Numbered from the stretch's first letter, positions 32,912 to 44,247 are shown. The stretch is 64,000 nt of DNA from Diphasiastrum complanatum (GCA_029204225.1 CM055111.1:23062899-23126898), one strand, 5' to 3'. Notes: a model not told the origin generated them from the sequence alone. Translations and numbers: made by a program.

Positions 32912-33957
32912 TCACCTGCTCCCTCGCGCTCTCGCCTTGCTTCCTTTCTCTGGCTAGGCTTCGTCCACTTCTATGTTCCTGCCATCGCCACCTCCTCTAT
33001 TTGGATCGGTCTCTCTCTTTCCGGGAGGCCATCTCTCTCTCTCTTCTCTCTCATATATGTATGTGCAGCCAGAATAAAGGGCAAAGGATAGTACACTACC
33101 AATACATCAAAAGGTTGGGCCCTGGCGCAAAAGAGGTTGCTTCCTACTTCCTACTTCATGACTAGAGGACTTTGTTGCTCCAAAATGAGCTATTCAGGCA
33201 TCCATATCCCTTTCTCTTTGTAGAGTGGCCATGTGAGTTCTGGCACTCTTGCATATGCAATATTTTTTGTGAGTGATGGATACTCAATGTAAATGTATTG
33301 TATGTGAAGCCACGATAAGGGTGAAAAATGCATGTGTATGGTAACAACTGTGTAATGACTTTCTTATATAGCTAAAAATTATGAGTCCAAACATTTTGCG
33401 AGTAAATAGAGTGCAAGGTTTAATCAATATCATTAATTATCAAGACCAAGGATTATGGGCAATTTGATGCACCAGCTAGATAGAGTTACAGAGATGCAAG
33501 TCGAGTCCATTAACATCGAAAAGATCAAGAGGCTATCTACCATGACCACCACCCAGGCTATGGCATCCACTTCACCATTCCCATTTTAACTACCATTGTT
33601 TGTGTGTCTCGATCAAATTTCTACAAATAATGTTGAATAGCCACTCCAAAATATAGACAGAGCTTATGGTGTTTTGCAAAATAATTTTCATAAAACTACA
33701 TTCGTTAGATAAGATTCCACATGCTCCAAATTTTTTATCATTGCTTTTGAAAATGGTAGCACAAAATAGACCATATACATTAAGCATAAAAACATGGTAA
33801 CAAAAAGTAAACGAGGTACTCCGTACGTTTAAGCATAAAAATATGGTAGCAAAAAGTAAACCAGGTAATCCGTAGCATACCAAATCCATGACAATGGTCT
33901 TCAAAAAAAAATCCGCAGGGAAGCACATCAAATGCTCAAGTACATTGCATCTGTAGT
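32912..33957. other. Upstream region of the NAA60-like gene and spacer
   Basis: The first part (to about 33070) should hold the 5' UTR and promoter of the minus-strand acetyltransferase gene and is pyrimidine-rich on the plus strand (CTCTCTCTCTTCTCTCTC). The rest has no gene. A 27-30 bp motif (TTTAAGCATAAAAA.ATGGTA.CAAAAAGTAAAC) occurs twice in tandem near 33779-33860. Confidence 0.4.
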
Positions 33958-35440
33958 CTATTCATCCTCACAGTCATCATCCACATAAATACAAGCACAA
34001 GCACTCTTTTTACTTGAAGACCTTTTCACAACATCCTCGCTTCTCATTGCTTTTGCCAATGACTCTGCATAGGATGGCAAGTGACTGGATTATGCAAGCA
34101 TGGATAAAGAGAAGCACATTCAAGTGAATAAAGAAGTTATCTAACTTATGCTTATCATTTTTGGAAGTCATCAAAATCCCACTCGCAAGATCCTCATCAG
34201 TGTCAACTAGCATTGCTTGCATAGGGGCAAATGATGATTCCATAGTACATACTTTTTCAATCGAATAAAAAAGTCAACATAATTTGTTCTCATAATCAAC
34301 AATAAAAAGAAAGGACAAGAAAAGCAAACCATATCGCTTCATGGCTAGATCCAATGTTGCCTGATGCGAATCCATTGCAATGCAATGTCGCCTTGTGCAT
34401 CTGCAAATATACAATGCCACCGCCCATAAGTGGGTCAACAACCACACTTGAATGCTTACAACACATCTCTACAATGAAATGCAGAAAATGAGGACTCTTC
34501 TCCATCCCTCCTTGTGTTGGCATGGACGTTGCTGGATCAACTAGTCTCTCTACCGCAGGGTAATAATGTATCCAATTGTCATTCATACTCCCAAACAAGG
34601 AAGGTTCAACTAAATCACAATCACCCATGGGCAATTGCGGTGAAGCATCTACGTGACATAATATAGAAACACCCGACATATTCACCTGGGCAACACATTG
34701 GTGAACTTATCAATCATCGATACAAGTATGATCAACACATTAGAAAATTGATATAACAATATGAGGCGAAACATGCGTACCTAAATACCCATCACACTCA
34801 CTCCAAATTTATCAATGCCTCGTAGAATAGCTTGACGCATCACTCATAGGCCACTTTTTTTGGCAACCCTAACAAGCAATGGTATTTCTACCACACCGAC
34901 AATTGAAACAACCAACCCATCATCATCGAGTATTGTAGATGTAAACTACATAGTACTCTCAAATAAATGATCATGCACTTTGTTCCATATGGGGACATGG
35001 CCATATAATCCATCTGGAATAATATTCGTGGGAAAATTGAGCAATACGGCACTATAAGAAACAGGATTTATCTCTTAGTCCTGGACCCTGTGCAAACTGA
35101 TCGTAAATGTGAGAGTATGGAAAGCATCTCGACTGTCGTTGTTTTAGACGTGGCACACTTGGAAATATTTAATATATCCCCGCATACGGTAAAAGTCTAG
35201 CATAGAATGACAAGATGCATGTCAAAATTTGAAAAACACATGACAGAATATGTGCATTTTAATGCCAGCATGTGAATGTACAAATAACATTTACCATACC
35301 TTGTTGCTGGTCTTGGATGATGGCCTGATGAATTCAAAAGACTCATGCGGTCACTTTACACTAGGGGCCATCGCATGGGTGGTGTTAATTACAAGTGCAG
35401 TTGCTTGTTCCTTTCCCTTACGACGTACCTTTGCTAAACA
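33958..35440 (-). pseudogene. Spliced gene resembling a beta-class N6/N4 DNA methyltransferase, 5' part lost
   Basis: Read on the minus strand there are at least five coding blocks. 35440-35268 (KVRRKGKEQATALVINTTHAM) ends at a GTATGG donor. About 35140-34800 reads GLYGHVPIWNKVHDHLFEST then ILDDDGLVVSIVGVVEIPLL, like the region after the DPPY motif. 34685-34319 has an acceptor at GCCCAG and reads LPMGDCDLVEPSLFG, DNWIHYYPAVERLVDP, PTQGGMEKSPHFLHFIVE and VVVDPLMGGG, like the P-T-E-K-P..L and D-P-F-x-G-S-G (motif I) segments that follow motif IV in beta-class enzymes. Then 34243-34146 (LVDTDEDLASGILM) and 34084-33958 (LPSYAESLAKAMRSEDVVKR, acidic end, stop 33960-33958), joined by GTTAGA..TCCAG. 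In-frame stops occur (near 35345 and 34943). A DPPY box was not seen. A copia LTR starts at 35441 and removes the 5' end. Confidence 0.45.
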
Positions 35441-35913
35441 TGTTGGAAAGAGAGAGTCGGTTCAGAGAGTTGTGTTAGAGCTCTTGATGATCAACTATTT
35501 ATACTAAGTAATTAACGCATGTCCAATAGGACAACTAATTAGGTCATAGATCACGATAGCCAGTTGGCCATAATGTGTTGTCATCCATCCAGTTAGGACT
35601 TTCCGAAAATTTAGTTGCTAAATGATCAGGGCAAGTCTTTAGCTTCAACTGAAGTGGAACAATACTGTCTTTCATTGGCATGGCCGAAGTGGCTGAAGTC
35701 TTCAACTTTTGTCAAGGACGTCGATATGTCAGATGATGTCTGATATGTCGGAGCCACCTATGAGCAATTCCCGAGTATTTCAACAGACTGCGTAGAAACG
35801 CGAAGAAAATTGTAGAACTGGATGATAAAGTGGATGAAAATTAAAGATCGATTATTTGGTTGACTCACTCCGATAGTAGAATGATCCAACACAAAGAGTA
35901 GAATAATCTAACA
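35441..35913 (-). mobile_element. Copia 3' LTR, 473 bp
   Basis: On the minus strand it begins TGTTAGATTATTC right after the polypurine tract AATTAAGGGGGAG (35926-35914) and ends CTCTTTCCAACA, giving TGTT..AACA ends. A TATAAATA box sits at 35503-35496 with a CT-rich stretch after it, a likely promoter pointing to lower coordinates, into the methyltransferase-like gene. The 5' LTR is absent because the element is truncated near 37740. Confidence 0.8.
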
Positions 35914-37740
35914 CTCCCCCTTAATTTGATGGTTCTCTTGGGGTCTGCTATCTGTTGGTGCACTATAATTGTGAATGCTTGCAATTCTATGTGTAGAATG
36001 ATCTATAGTTGTTATTTTTTGATCCACATGTGTGAAATATAGTAGCTTGCTGGTTTTGTATGGACAACAATAGTACATAATCAATTGATTCATCTTTGAT
36101 CAAGTTCTGTTAGAGTTTGCATCTCATTTTGTGTGTAGATGCTGATTTTTCTACATTGGTGAGATTGGTAGAGTATTTTCCTTTGTAACCCAAGATCTTT
36201 CAAGTGGATTGGATCATAATGATCTGAAATCCTTTACATGCTTTGACCTTCAAACTTAGTTCTACACAAAATTTTTTGTGTTCATCCAAGCTTAATGCTT
36301 TAGTAAAAATATCCATTGTCATATCTTGCGTTCGACAGTACTGCAAGTCAATCTCTTTGTCGAGAACTTTGCTTCTGAATATTGATACTTAATCTCAATG
36401 TGCTTACTCCTAGAATGAAATATAGGGTTGGCTAATAAAGCAATGGCACTTTCATTATCACAAAATAAAATTGTCGGAGCATATTGGTTTAGACTGATAT
36501 CTGAAAGTAAGTTTTCAACCAAACTGCTTCCTTTGTAGCTTGAGAGGATGCGATATACTTTGATTCAGAATGTATCATTGCTAAGTAATCTAGATCAACT
36601 TCTATTTTTTGTCTCTTTGGATTTGAATACCTAGACAGTAATGAGCTTCGTCAATATCAGTCATGTCAAATTCGAAAGATAGCATTGTTTTAGCTTCTTT
36701 TATTAGATCGATATTGTTGCTCAAAAGCAATGTGTCATCCACATACAAAGTGATAATAATAAAGAATATTGCACTACCTTGAAATAGACATTACAATTTG
36801 AAGAGCTTGGTGTATAGCCGTGATCGATAAGGAAAGTATTGATCCTTTGAAACCATGCTCAAGCAGATTGCTTTAAGCCGTAAAGTGCTTTATGGAGTTT
36901 ACATACATAATTGTGTTTACCTTTGATATTGTAACCTTCGGGTTGCACCATGTAAATGTCTTCTTAGATAACTCCATTAAGATATGTTGTATGTACATCC
37001 ATTTGATGTATTTTCAAATTTGCTGCAACAACAAATGACAATAGAAGTCTAATTGAAGAATGTTTAACTACTGGACTGAAAGTCTCGGTGTAGTCGACGT
37101 TGTGTACCTGAGAAAATCCTTTGGCGACAAGTCGAGCTTTCTTTTTATCGATACTTCCATATGCCTTGTACTTGATTTTGAATATCCATTTGCAATCAGC
37201 TACATTTCTATTGGTAGGTAATTCGATAATAGTCTAACTCTGGTTCTTGATAAGAGATAAATACTCTTTATCCATATCTTCTTTCCAGAGATCGGAATCG
37301 GGTTGACTGAGTGCCTCTTCGATAGTAGTCGGCTCTTAGACAAGGTAAGCTACAAACTCGTCAATATACCTGATAGGTGGTCTGCTGACTCTTGTTGATC
37401 TTCTGGATAATGAACGAAGTTGATAATTTTCATCATGTTATAGTTGCCAAACTGCAACATCATCATCTTCGGATTTGCTACTGATAAGTCGTTCGTCGAG
37501 AGTAGACGAGCTTGGGAATAATCGACTTTGGAACTGGAATGTTCGATAATTCAGGAGAGTCCGATAGTTTGGCTATATGAGATTTGCCCTTATCTTTGAG
37601 GTCGATAAACTGATCTTCGATGAAGACAACATTTCGGCTATTGAATATCTTCATCTCGACAAGATCATACAACTTATAAACTTTATCTGAAGTAGTGTAG
37701 CTAATGAAATAGACTTGTACATGAGTCTGAAGTCCGACAG
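35914..37740 (-). pseudogene. Copia pol remnant (linker, RT, RNase H)
   Basis: Minus-strand blocks are: KIFNSRNVVFIEDQFIDLKD (integrase-RT linker, 37672-37478); RT from about 37220 (CKWIFKIKYK.YG, KARLVAKGFSQVHNVDYTE, VQPEGYN, YGLKQ); a YVDD box at about 36745; DIDEAHYCLGIQI near 36640; and RNase H SILFCDNESAIALLANPIF with SKHIEIKYQYSE (36522-36319), then MDIFTKALSLDEHKKF. Several stops and frameshifts break all frames. Gag, protease and most of integrase are missing; Ty3 integrase sequence starts at 37743. The 3' terminal 300 bp of this family recur at 10890-11174 and 61310-61510. Confidence 0.85.
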
Positions 37741-37742
37741 AT

Positions 37743-38755
37743 TATTGTCTTGACACACGAGGGTATTGGGGGTGGACATTTATCCTCCGATGCTATTGCT
37801 AGGGCAATTCTTCTGGCAGGATTTTGGTGGCCAACCCTTTTCAAATGTACTTACGCTTATATAAAAGTTTGCGATGTTTTCCAATGCACAAAGAATACCA
37901 AAAAAGCTGATCACAATCTCCTTACTTCAATACTTGAAAGCAAAGCATTTCACAAATGGGGTATTAATTTTGTTGGACCTGTTAGTCCAGCAACACGTGT
38001 GGCACACAATCACGATGTATCGTGATTGCTACTGATTATGCAACAAAGTGGATAGAGGCTAGAGCAACACGAAAAGCAGATGCAAAGTTTGTAGCACACT
38101 TCCTCTATGAAAATATCATTACTAGATTTGGTTGTCAATTAGAGCTTGTCAGTGATCGAGGTTCTCACTTCCTTAATGAAGTAATTAACAATTTACTGAC
38201 TCATTACTTTGTTATCCACTGAAAGAGTACCCCTCGTACTATCCTAGATGTGATGGACTAGCTAAGTCTACGAATAAAACGATTTGTAAAATCTTAACCA
38301 AGATAGTAGAAACCAGTCAATCAGATTGGAAAATGAAGTTATTCTCTGCTATCTGGGCATATCGCACAACGCCAAAGCGAGCCATAGATTGAAAAACACC
38401 ATTTGAGCTGGTATATGGCCAAGAGGCTATTATGACAGTAGAATTTTTGATTCCATCCTTATGCATCACTTTAGCTTATGCCAAAGACTTGTGTGACGAT
38501 AATGCTTATCAACACCAAGTTCAGAATCGACTTTTTATGTTGACAAAACTGTGTGAAACACGACTTATATATCCTACCATGCACAGTTAGTTCACAAATG
38601 ACGACAGAAGGCCTGGCATGATCGTCATCTCCGAAATAAGAATATTCACGATGGCTATAAAGTTTTACTTTACACATCTTCAAAAATCCATCCAGGGAAA
38701 TTGAAATTCCGTAGCCAAGGTTCTTATGTTGTCTAGAAATTTTCTACAAATGGTG
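37743..38755 (+). pseudogene. Ty3/gypsy integrase fragment
   Basis: The plus strand reads HEGIGGGHLSSDAIARAILL then GFWWPTLFK, the H2C2 zinc domain. The CxxC pair is changed (CDVFQC instead of CDVCQ). FHKWGINFVGPV carries Asn where the first catalytic Asp (WGIDFVGP) is expected. After a frameshift at 38020, IATDYATKWIEARATRKADA, FGCQLELVSDRGSHFLNEVI (second Asp) and CDGLAKSTNKTICKIL follow, with stops after about 38220. TPFELVYGQEAIMTVEF marks the C-terminal part. Inactive by two independent losses. Confidence 0.88.
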
Positions 38756-38789
38756 TCATGCAGTCAGAGACGCTCGAAGGCATACCCCT

Positions 38790-39033
38790 GTACCAATATC
38801 GGATCCACATGAGCGATCCAGAGAGAATTTTGAAAAGTCATACATCCTCGTGTCGTTCCGATATCGCATGTCCGTACCAATATCGGATCCACACGAGTGA
38901 GCTAGAGAGAATTTTAAAAAGTCGTACATCCTCGCACTGTTCTGATATCGCATATCCGTACCAATATTGAAACCACGCGAGTAAGCTAGAGAGAACCCTG
39001 AACAGTTGTACATCCTCGCGTCATTCTGATATC
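38790..39033. repeat. 84-bp tandem repeat, 2.9 copies
   Basis: Units start GTACCAATAT at 38790, 38874 and 38958, exactly 84 bp apart. Each unit carries GGATCCACA.GAG, AGAGAGAATTTT, AAAGTC.TACATCCTCG and GATATCGCAT. Copies 1 and 2 are nearly identical; copy 3 has diverged more. The period is a multiple of three and frames stay open on both strands (28-residue repeats), so chance frames arise here. It follows the Ty3 integrase directly, where the element's 3' untranslated region would be. Confidence 0.92.
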
Positions 39034-39147
39034 AAGTGTACAACTAAGAAAAAATTTATTATACAGTTCTGTGGCATGATAAAATTTGGAGACAAGGTGT
39101 GTGTTTAGACTGAGCCATTTTTATGATCCGGACTCATCTATCCAGTA

Positions 39148-39600
39148 ATGGAAACTCTAAGCGAGAGTGTCCTCAATGACTCAAGCAAATTGGAAGGTGA
39201 TGACAACTATGCAATTTGGAAATTCAAACTGAAGAACATTTTGATGGAAAATGAGCTATGGGAGATCGTGATAGGTGAAGAGACAAGACCAGTGGTTGAA
39301 GAAGATCAGCGGGCATTTGATAGGAGAAAACGAAAAGCCCAGAATGTCATCAACTTATTACTTAGAGATGCAATTATTTTCCTATATTTTGGATTCAGAA
39401 GGACCAAAAAAAACGTGGGATACATTGAAGGCATTGTTTGAAACGACAAATACATCTCGAATACTATTTCTGAAGATGAAGTTGCATACATTGCGGATGA
39501 ATGATGGTGCAACTATTGTTGATCACATACTGAAGATCAAGAGATTCATGACCAATTAGCAGCAGTTGGAGAGCGAGTACAAGATCATGAGATCATGCAA
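39148..39600 (+). pseudogene. Copia gag fragment
   Basis: Starts METLSESVLNDSSKLEGDDN, then YAIWKFKLKNILMENELWEI, a typical copia Gag N-terminus. A frameshift near 39375 leads to KKTWDTLKALFETTNTSRIL and MNDGATIVDHILKIKRFM. It ends in a stop at 39557-39559. Zinc knuckle and protease active site are missing before the pol frame resumes at 39615, so an internal deletion joins gag to the end of protease. Confidence 0.82.
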
Positions 39601-39614
39601 TTGACAACATTCCA

Positions 39615-40991
39615 TTGAAACTTGCTTCTTCAAAAGTTCTTGCACTTTCTAATGTTCTTTTCATTCCAAAACTTACAAAGAGCTTAATTAGTGTGGAAAA
39701 GTTGCTTGATAATGGTTGTGATGTAAAGTTCAACTCCAATACTTGTTTTATCAAGAGAAAAGATGAGATCCTTGCTGATGGAACTAGATGTGGTGGAATT
39801 TTTAAGTTGAATTCTTATGAGATTGCAAACCTTTGTGAAGTTGCTTTGTTATCTAAGGAGGAGCTGTGGCATAAAAGGTTGGGACATCCTAACTTTACAT
39901 CTATGTCTTCTATGGTTAAGAAGGAGAAGGCTATTGGTCTTCCAAAATCTCTTTCTAAAGATTTCAAGCCTTGTGAGGCTTGTGCCATTGCAAAGTCACA
40001 CATAAAGCCATATCAGGAGTCTTTTATAAAGACTACTTATCCATTGGAACTCATACATTCAGATGTACATTTTTCCTCTTCTAAAAGTATTGGTGGTGCA
40101 ACATGTTTTGTCACCTTTATTGATGACTTTACTAGATACACTTGGTTGTATCTACTTTCTTCAAAGGCTATGGTTTTTTATCACTTCCTTATCTTCAAAG
40201 CTTATGTAGAAAAACAATTTTCTTGCAAAGTTAAAGCTTTAAGATGCAATGGAGGAGGTGAATATATCATTAACACGTTTCATAATTATTGTGAAGGTGA
40301 AGAAATAAAGAGAGAATTTTCTTGTGCCTATTCTCCATCCCGAAATGGAGTAGCTGAGAGGAAAAACAGATCTTTATGTGAATGTGCTAAAGCTATTCGA
40401 GTAGCAACTTCTTTGCTTATTGAATATTGGGGTGAAGCTATAAATTGTGCAAACTATTTGTGCAATAGATTACCTCACAATGCTCTAGCTAGAAAAACAC
40501 CTTTTGAAGTCTTGTTTCAGAAGAAACCTAAGGTAGATCACCTTAGAGTTTTTGGTTGTACTTGCTTTGTTAATATGCCCTTGGAAACAAGGAAAAGAGA
40601 TGATCCTAATTTTGTTAAAGGGATCATGGTTGGATATGCATCCAACAAGAAAGCTTACAGGATCTATGTTCCCTCTACCTCAACTACAATTGAGAGTAGA
40701 GATGTGATATTCCATGAAGATCAAATATACATTCTTGAGAAGGCCAAGTTCAAATATTCTCACAAAGATACTCCAATCATCACCCTTGAAGATCATCATG
40801 GAGAGATGGGGCCAAGATTTGAGGAGGAGTCACCTCGATTTTTTTCACCAAGGAGATCTCAAAGAGAAAGATCCGAGCCTAGAAGGCTTACCTATGAAGA
40901 TAGAGGAAAGCAAGTGCCTATTTTATTTCTCATGAGGAGGCGAAGGATGTATATGATGCTATCAACTCAAAGGAATGGTACCTTGCCATAA
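39615..40991 (+). pseudogene. Copia protease end and integrase, open 458-codon frame
   Basis: Begins inside the protease C-terminus (LSNVLFIPKLTKSLISVEKL) and continues open through pre-integrase (ELWHKRLGHPNFTSMSSMVK, zinc ligands H..H, C-E-A-C), integrase core (HSDVHFSSSKSIGGATCFVT and FIDDFTRYTWLYL; CNGGGEYIINTF, in which the second catalytic Asp is replaced by Asn; SPSRNGVAERKNRSLCECAK with Glu), and the C-terminal GKKP/GYxxxxKAYRIY and SRDVIFHEDQ segments. A frameshift near 40910 separates it from RT. It is the longest uninterrupted pol stretch in the window, but it lacks active integrase chemistry because of the Asp loss. Confidence 0.9.
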
Positions 40992-41632
40992 AGGAGGAAT
41001 ATGATGCTTTGATGGCCAATAATACATGGGAGCTTGTGGATCTTCCATCCAACAAGCATACCATTGGTTGCAAATGGGTTTTTCGAGTCAAGTATAATCA
41101 AGATGGCACAATCAACAAGTACAAGGCTAGGCTTTGTGCTAAAGGCTTTGCTCAAGTATATAGACTTGATTATGAGGAGACCTTTGCCCCAGTTGCAAAG
41201 ATGGTGTCAATTATAATCATAATTTCTCTTGCTTGTTTTTTCAATTGGCAAATTCTTCAACTAGATGTTTCAAATGCATTTCTAAATGGCTATCTAGAAG
41301 AAGAGATCTATAGGGATCAACCTATTGGGTTCATCCATGATGAAGGAAAAGTTTGCTTGCTCTTCAAAAGTTTATATGCATTAAAGCAAGCTCCAAGGTC
41401 ATGGTATTCTCGACTTAACACCTTTCTTGAGTCACTAGGATTTAATCTTAGTAACTATGATCCTTCCTTATATGTCAAGTTTTTTTATAAAGATATTGTC
41501 ATCCTTCTTATTTATGTTGATGATATCATTTTGACAGGAAGTTGTATCAAGTTAGTTGAGGAAACCAAGATTGCACTTGGAAAAGAGTTCAAGATGCAAG
41601 ATCTTGAAAAAATTTACTATATTCTAGGATAA
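40915..41632 (+). pseudogene. Copia reverse transcriptase
   Basis: In the shifted frame: AKDVYDAINSKEWYLAIKEE, then NTWELVDLPSNKHTIGCKWV, YKARLCAKGFAQVYRLDYEE, QLDVSNAFLNGYLEEEIY (Asp), LYALKQAPRSWYSRLN, LLIYVDDIILTGS (YVDD) and FKMQDLEKIYYILG. The frame closes with TAA at 41630-41632 where the usual next residue of LG-x-E is expected, so a stop separates RT from the connection domain. RT motifs themselves are complete. Confidence 0.9.
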
Positions 41633-42488
41633 GAGATTGACTTTCTTAAAGATAAAGCTTTTTTATGTCAATCTAAGTATGCTCTTTCAATGTTAAAAAA
41701 AGTTCAATATGTTGAATTGTAAGAGTATAGAAACACCTATGGAGCAAAATGTAAAGGACTCTAACAAAGGTGATGAAAGATCCTTCGAGGACATCACACT
41801 TTTTAGAAGTCTTATAGGCTCCTTAATTCGGCTCACAATAACTAGACCTGACATAAGCTTTAGTGCTCATAAGTTGAGCCAGGCTATGCAAAATCCTTCA
41901 GTTTATCATTGGAAAAAGGCCAAGAGAGTGCTTAAATATATATCTTCAACTTTTGATCTTGGTTTATTGTATAAAAGTGAAGATTTTTCTATTATTGGTT
42001 ATTCAGACTCGAATTTTGCAAGTGATAGAGCAGATCGAAATTCTACAAGTGCTTATGTCATATATCTTGGAGGAAACTTGATATCTTGGCTTTTCAAAAA
42101 GCAAGATACTGTCTCACTCTCATCATGTGAAGCTGAGTACAAGGCGCTCACTACAACAACAAAGGAAGTGCTTTGGATCAAGAGGTTACTAGTGGAGCTA
42201 AAGATAATTATGGAAGAAGATATACCTATGATCATGTGTGACAACATTTCAGCTCAAGCCCTTGCCAACAACCCAATATTCCATGCAAGGAGCAAGCATA
42301 TCGAAGTTGCACATCACTTCGTGAGAGAGAAGCTCATTGGAGGTGAAATCAAATTGGAGCACATCATCTTGCATTGCAGATATGCTCACCAAACCTTTGA
42401 GTAAAAGTTCCTTCAACAAGCATAGAGCCAACCTTGGAGTTATATTAAGATCCATGTTCAAATCAATATAGATCATTTTTAGGAGGAG
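41633..42488 (+). pseudogene. Copia RNase H and polypurine tract
   Basis: After a short shifted piece (QSKYALSMLKK), 41709-42404 reads CKSIETPMEQNVK, LIGSLIRLTITRPDISF, GYSDSNFASDRADRNSTSAY (Asp), SLSSCEAEYKALTTTTKEVL (Glu), MCDNISAQALANNPIFHARS (Asp) and KHIEVAHHFVREKLI. A frameshift near 42370 leads to ADMLTKPL-like sequence. The polypurine tract TTTTTAGGAGGAG ends at 42488, where the LTR starts. One frameshift from an intact RNase H. Confidence 0.9.
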
Positions 42489-43275
42489 TGTTAAAATTGA
42501 AACACAATCCATATTGATTTATTGGCTTGCTACAAATGTTGTATTATGCAAGTATGTAGCTCATTAATACAAAATGCCAAGTTTGGCCTACATAGAACTC
42601 GAGCTACATGGTTATGTATTATCTAGTTTGATAAATGCAACTTGCATATAGTTTGTAGACATAGAATTAGCATGATTATGCTTGTAGAAACTCGTGGCAA
42701 CTCACATGCATTAATTGTAATTGATCCATAGTGACATGCAAGGCATGCACAAAGTTTGATGGACACATGCATGATGATTTGGACATTTCTAGTTAGAACT
42801 AATACACTTGGAAAAAGTTGGTAGAATTTCATGCATGACAAGTGACAAATGTCACATACACTCTAGATGTCACTTTAGATGTCATTTTGGAATGGATAGA
42901 TGTGGTTCTATCTCGAGCTACCTCAAACTCCATAAATATGTGTAGCTCTCCACACAATCAATGATGAAGAACCAAAGTTTTGTAGCTATCTCATGCCATT
43001 TTGGATCTAAACAAATATTGTTTGTTATCTCTCTAGCTCTCTCTCTCTCTCTCTAACTCGTGTTGAGGTTAATGCTCATACACTGAAATCTTGTATTTTT
43101 ATTCATTCTTTGATTCATTGCTATTATATTCTATTGATTAGCATGCTAGATTGTGAATTAGCCATTTCTTCTGAACTAGATTTTGTTGATCAATCTAGAA
43201 TCAGGTTATAGTGCCAATCACAAAGCTTAATTAAGATCAGTCACTCTTGTGGACATTCCCCACATGTGTGAATTC
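42489..43275 (+). mobile_element. Copia 3' LTR, about 787 bp
   Basis: Starts TGTTAAAATTG after the polypurine tract. Its last recognisable part, CCCCACATGTGTGAATTC (43258-43275), matches the end of the LTR at 57091-57914 read on the minus strand (CCACACGTGTGAATTCAACA), so the final few bases ending in CA are missing or changed. A CTCTCTCTCTCTCTCT run lies near 43035-43052. No 5' partner is present. Directly after it, minus-strand gypsy sequence begins. Confidence 0.7.
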
Positions 43276-43289
43276 TGGAAATTTTGTCA

Positions 43290-44153
43290 GAAATCTTGCT
43301 CAAATCTGATTGATTATCTTGTTGACACATATATCCTGCTGTACAATCAATCGTTGCAAGAGCTTCATTCTAGTTGACCGTATCCATTTGAGAATCATAA
43401 TGACCTCCCAAATTTTCCTCTTGTCGGTCACAAGTGTAATCCGTTGTTGATGAATCATCATCCTCTTTTTGAACCACTGATTTGATAGTCCAAGTTGTAG
43501 GATCAACTTTAACTGCACGTTCACGATTTTCAAAAGTGATTTTACCGGTACCCCAATTATGAATTACTTGCGCAACTCGTAACCATGGATGCCCCAATAG
43601 AACTCGGTAGACATTTGGTGCTTCTGGTCACTTTTGGTAAGTTTATTACTACAAAAGTAATGACAAACTGTACTCCCGTAATTTTGACAAGTATATCTTC
43701 AACCATTCCTCATGGACAAACTATTGTTTGATCAGATAGCTTAATAGCAAAAGTAGCAGGTTTGATCTTTGTAGGGCCCCATTTTGCTCATAGGTTTGTA
43801 GAGATCAGGTTAACTCCTGAACCGCCATCTATCATAGCTGCTTCCTTGGGAAATTGTCTATGTTGTATCGACAGAGTGATACTCTTTTGTTCACTTTCCC
43901 AAGCGGCTCCAACATAAAGTACTTCATTAGATTCTTCAAATCTAGCACAAAAAGGTGGCTCCTGATGGACTTCTAGTTCTTCTTGAGCTAACTTTTGCGC
44001 TAAGACTTCTCTTGCTTTTGGCACCAACTTCAGGAACTCTCCCAATGAAATATAAATCTTACTAGACAAAATATTCATGAGCAGTTCTGTTTGCGGTGCT
44101 TCCAGTTCAGTCATCTTGAAGGGTTCTTCATGATGATGCAACTGATCATTCAT
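43290..44153 (-). pseudogene. Ty3/gypsy protease region
   Basis: Minus strand: 44153-43788 includes LSSKIYISLGEFLKLVPKAR, a conserved linker, and AMIDGGSGVNLIS, the retropepsin active site with Gly where Ser/Thr is more usual. After stops and a frameshift at about 43790-43600, LLGHPWLRVAQVIHNWGTGK and ITFENRERAVKVD (43597-43370) give the C-terminal flap and dimer region. RT, RNase H and integrase are gone; copia LTR sequence starts at the left. A second copy of this region is at 6005-6417. Confidence 0.88.
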
Positions 44154-44247
44154 ATCCGTACGTAAATTTCTTGGTGGCTACAATGGTGAAGAATGAACTT
44201 CTGTTGTTGCTTTAGCAGCTTCAAGCTCTTCTTCTTCTTCCAGATGT

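Noticed and set aside
33958-35440. Insertion from a giant virus or bacterium as the source of the methyltransferase-like and ParB-like pieces
   Set aside because: Both pieces show plant-like introns and AT-rich codon use like the surroundings. The sequence alone gives no sign of recent transfer, so I keep this only as an open idea.
38756-39013. Repeated 28-residue protein frames on both strands
   Set aside because: They arise because the 84-bp repeat period is divisible by three. No start or partner supports a gene.
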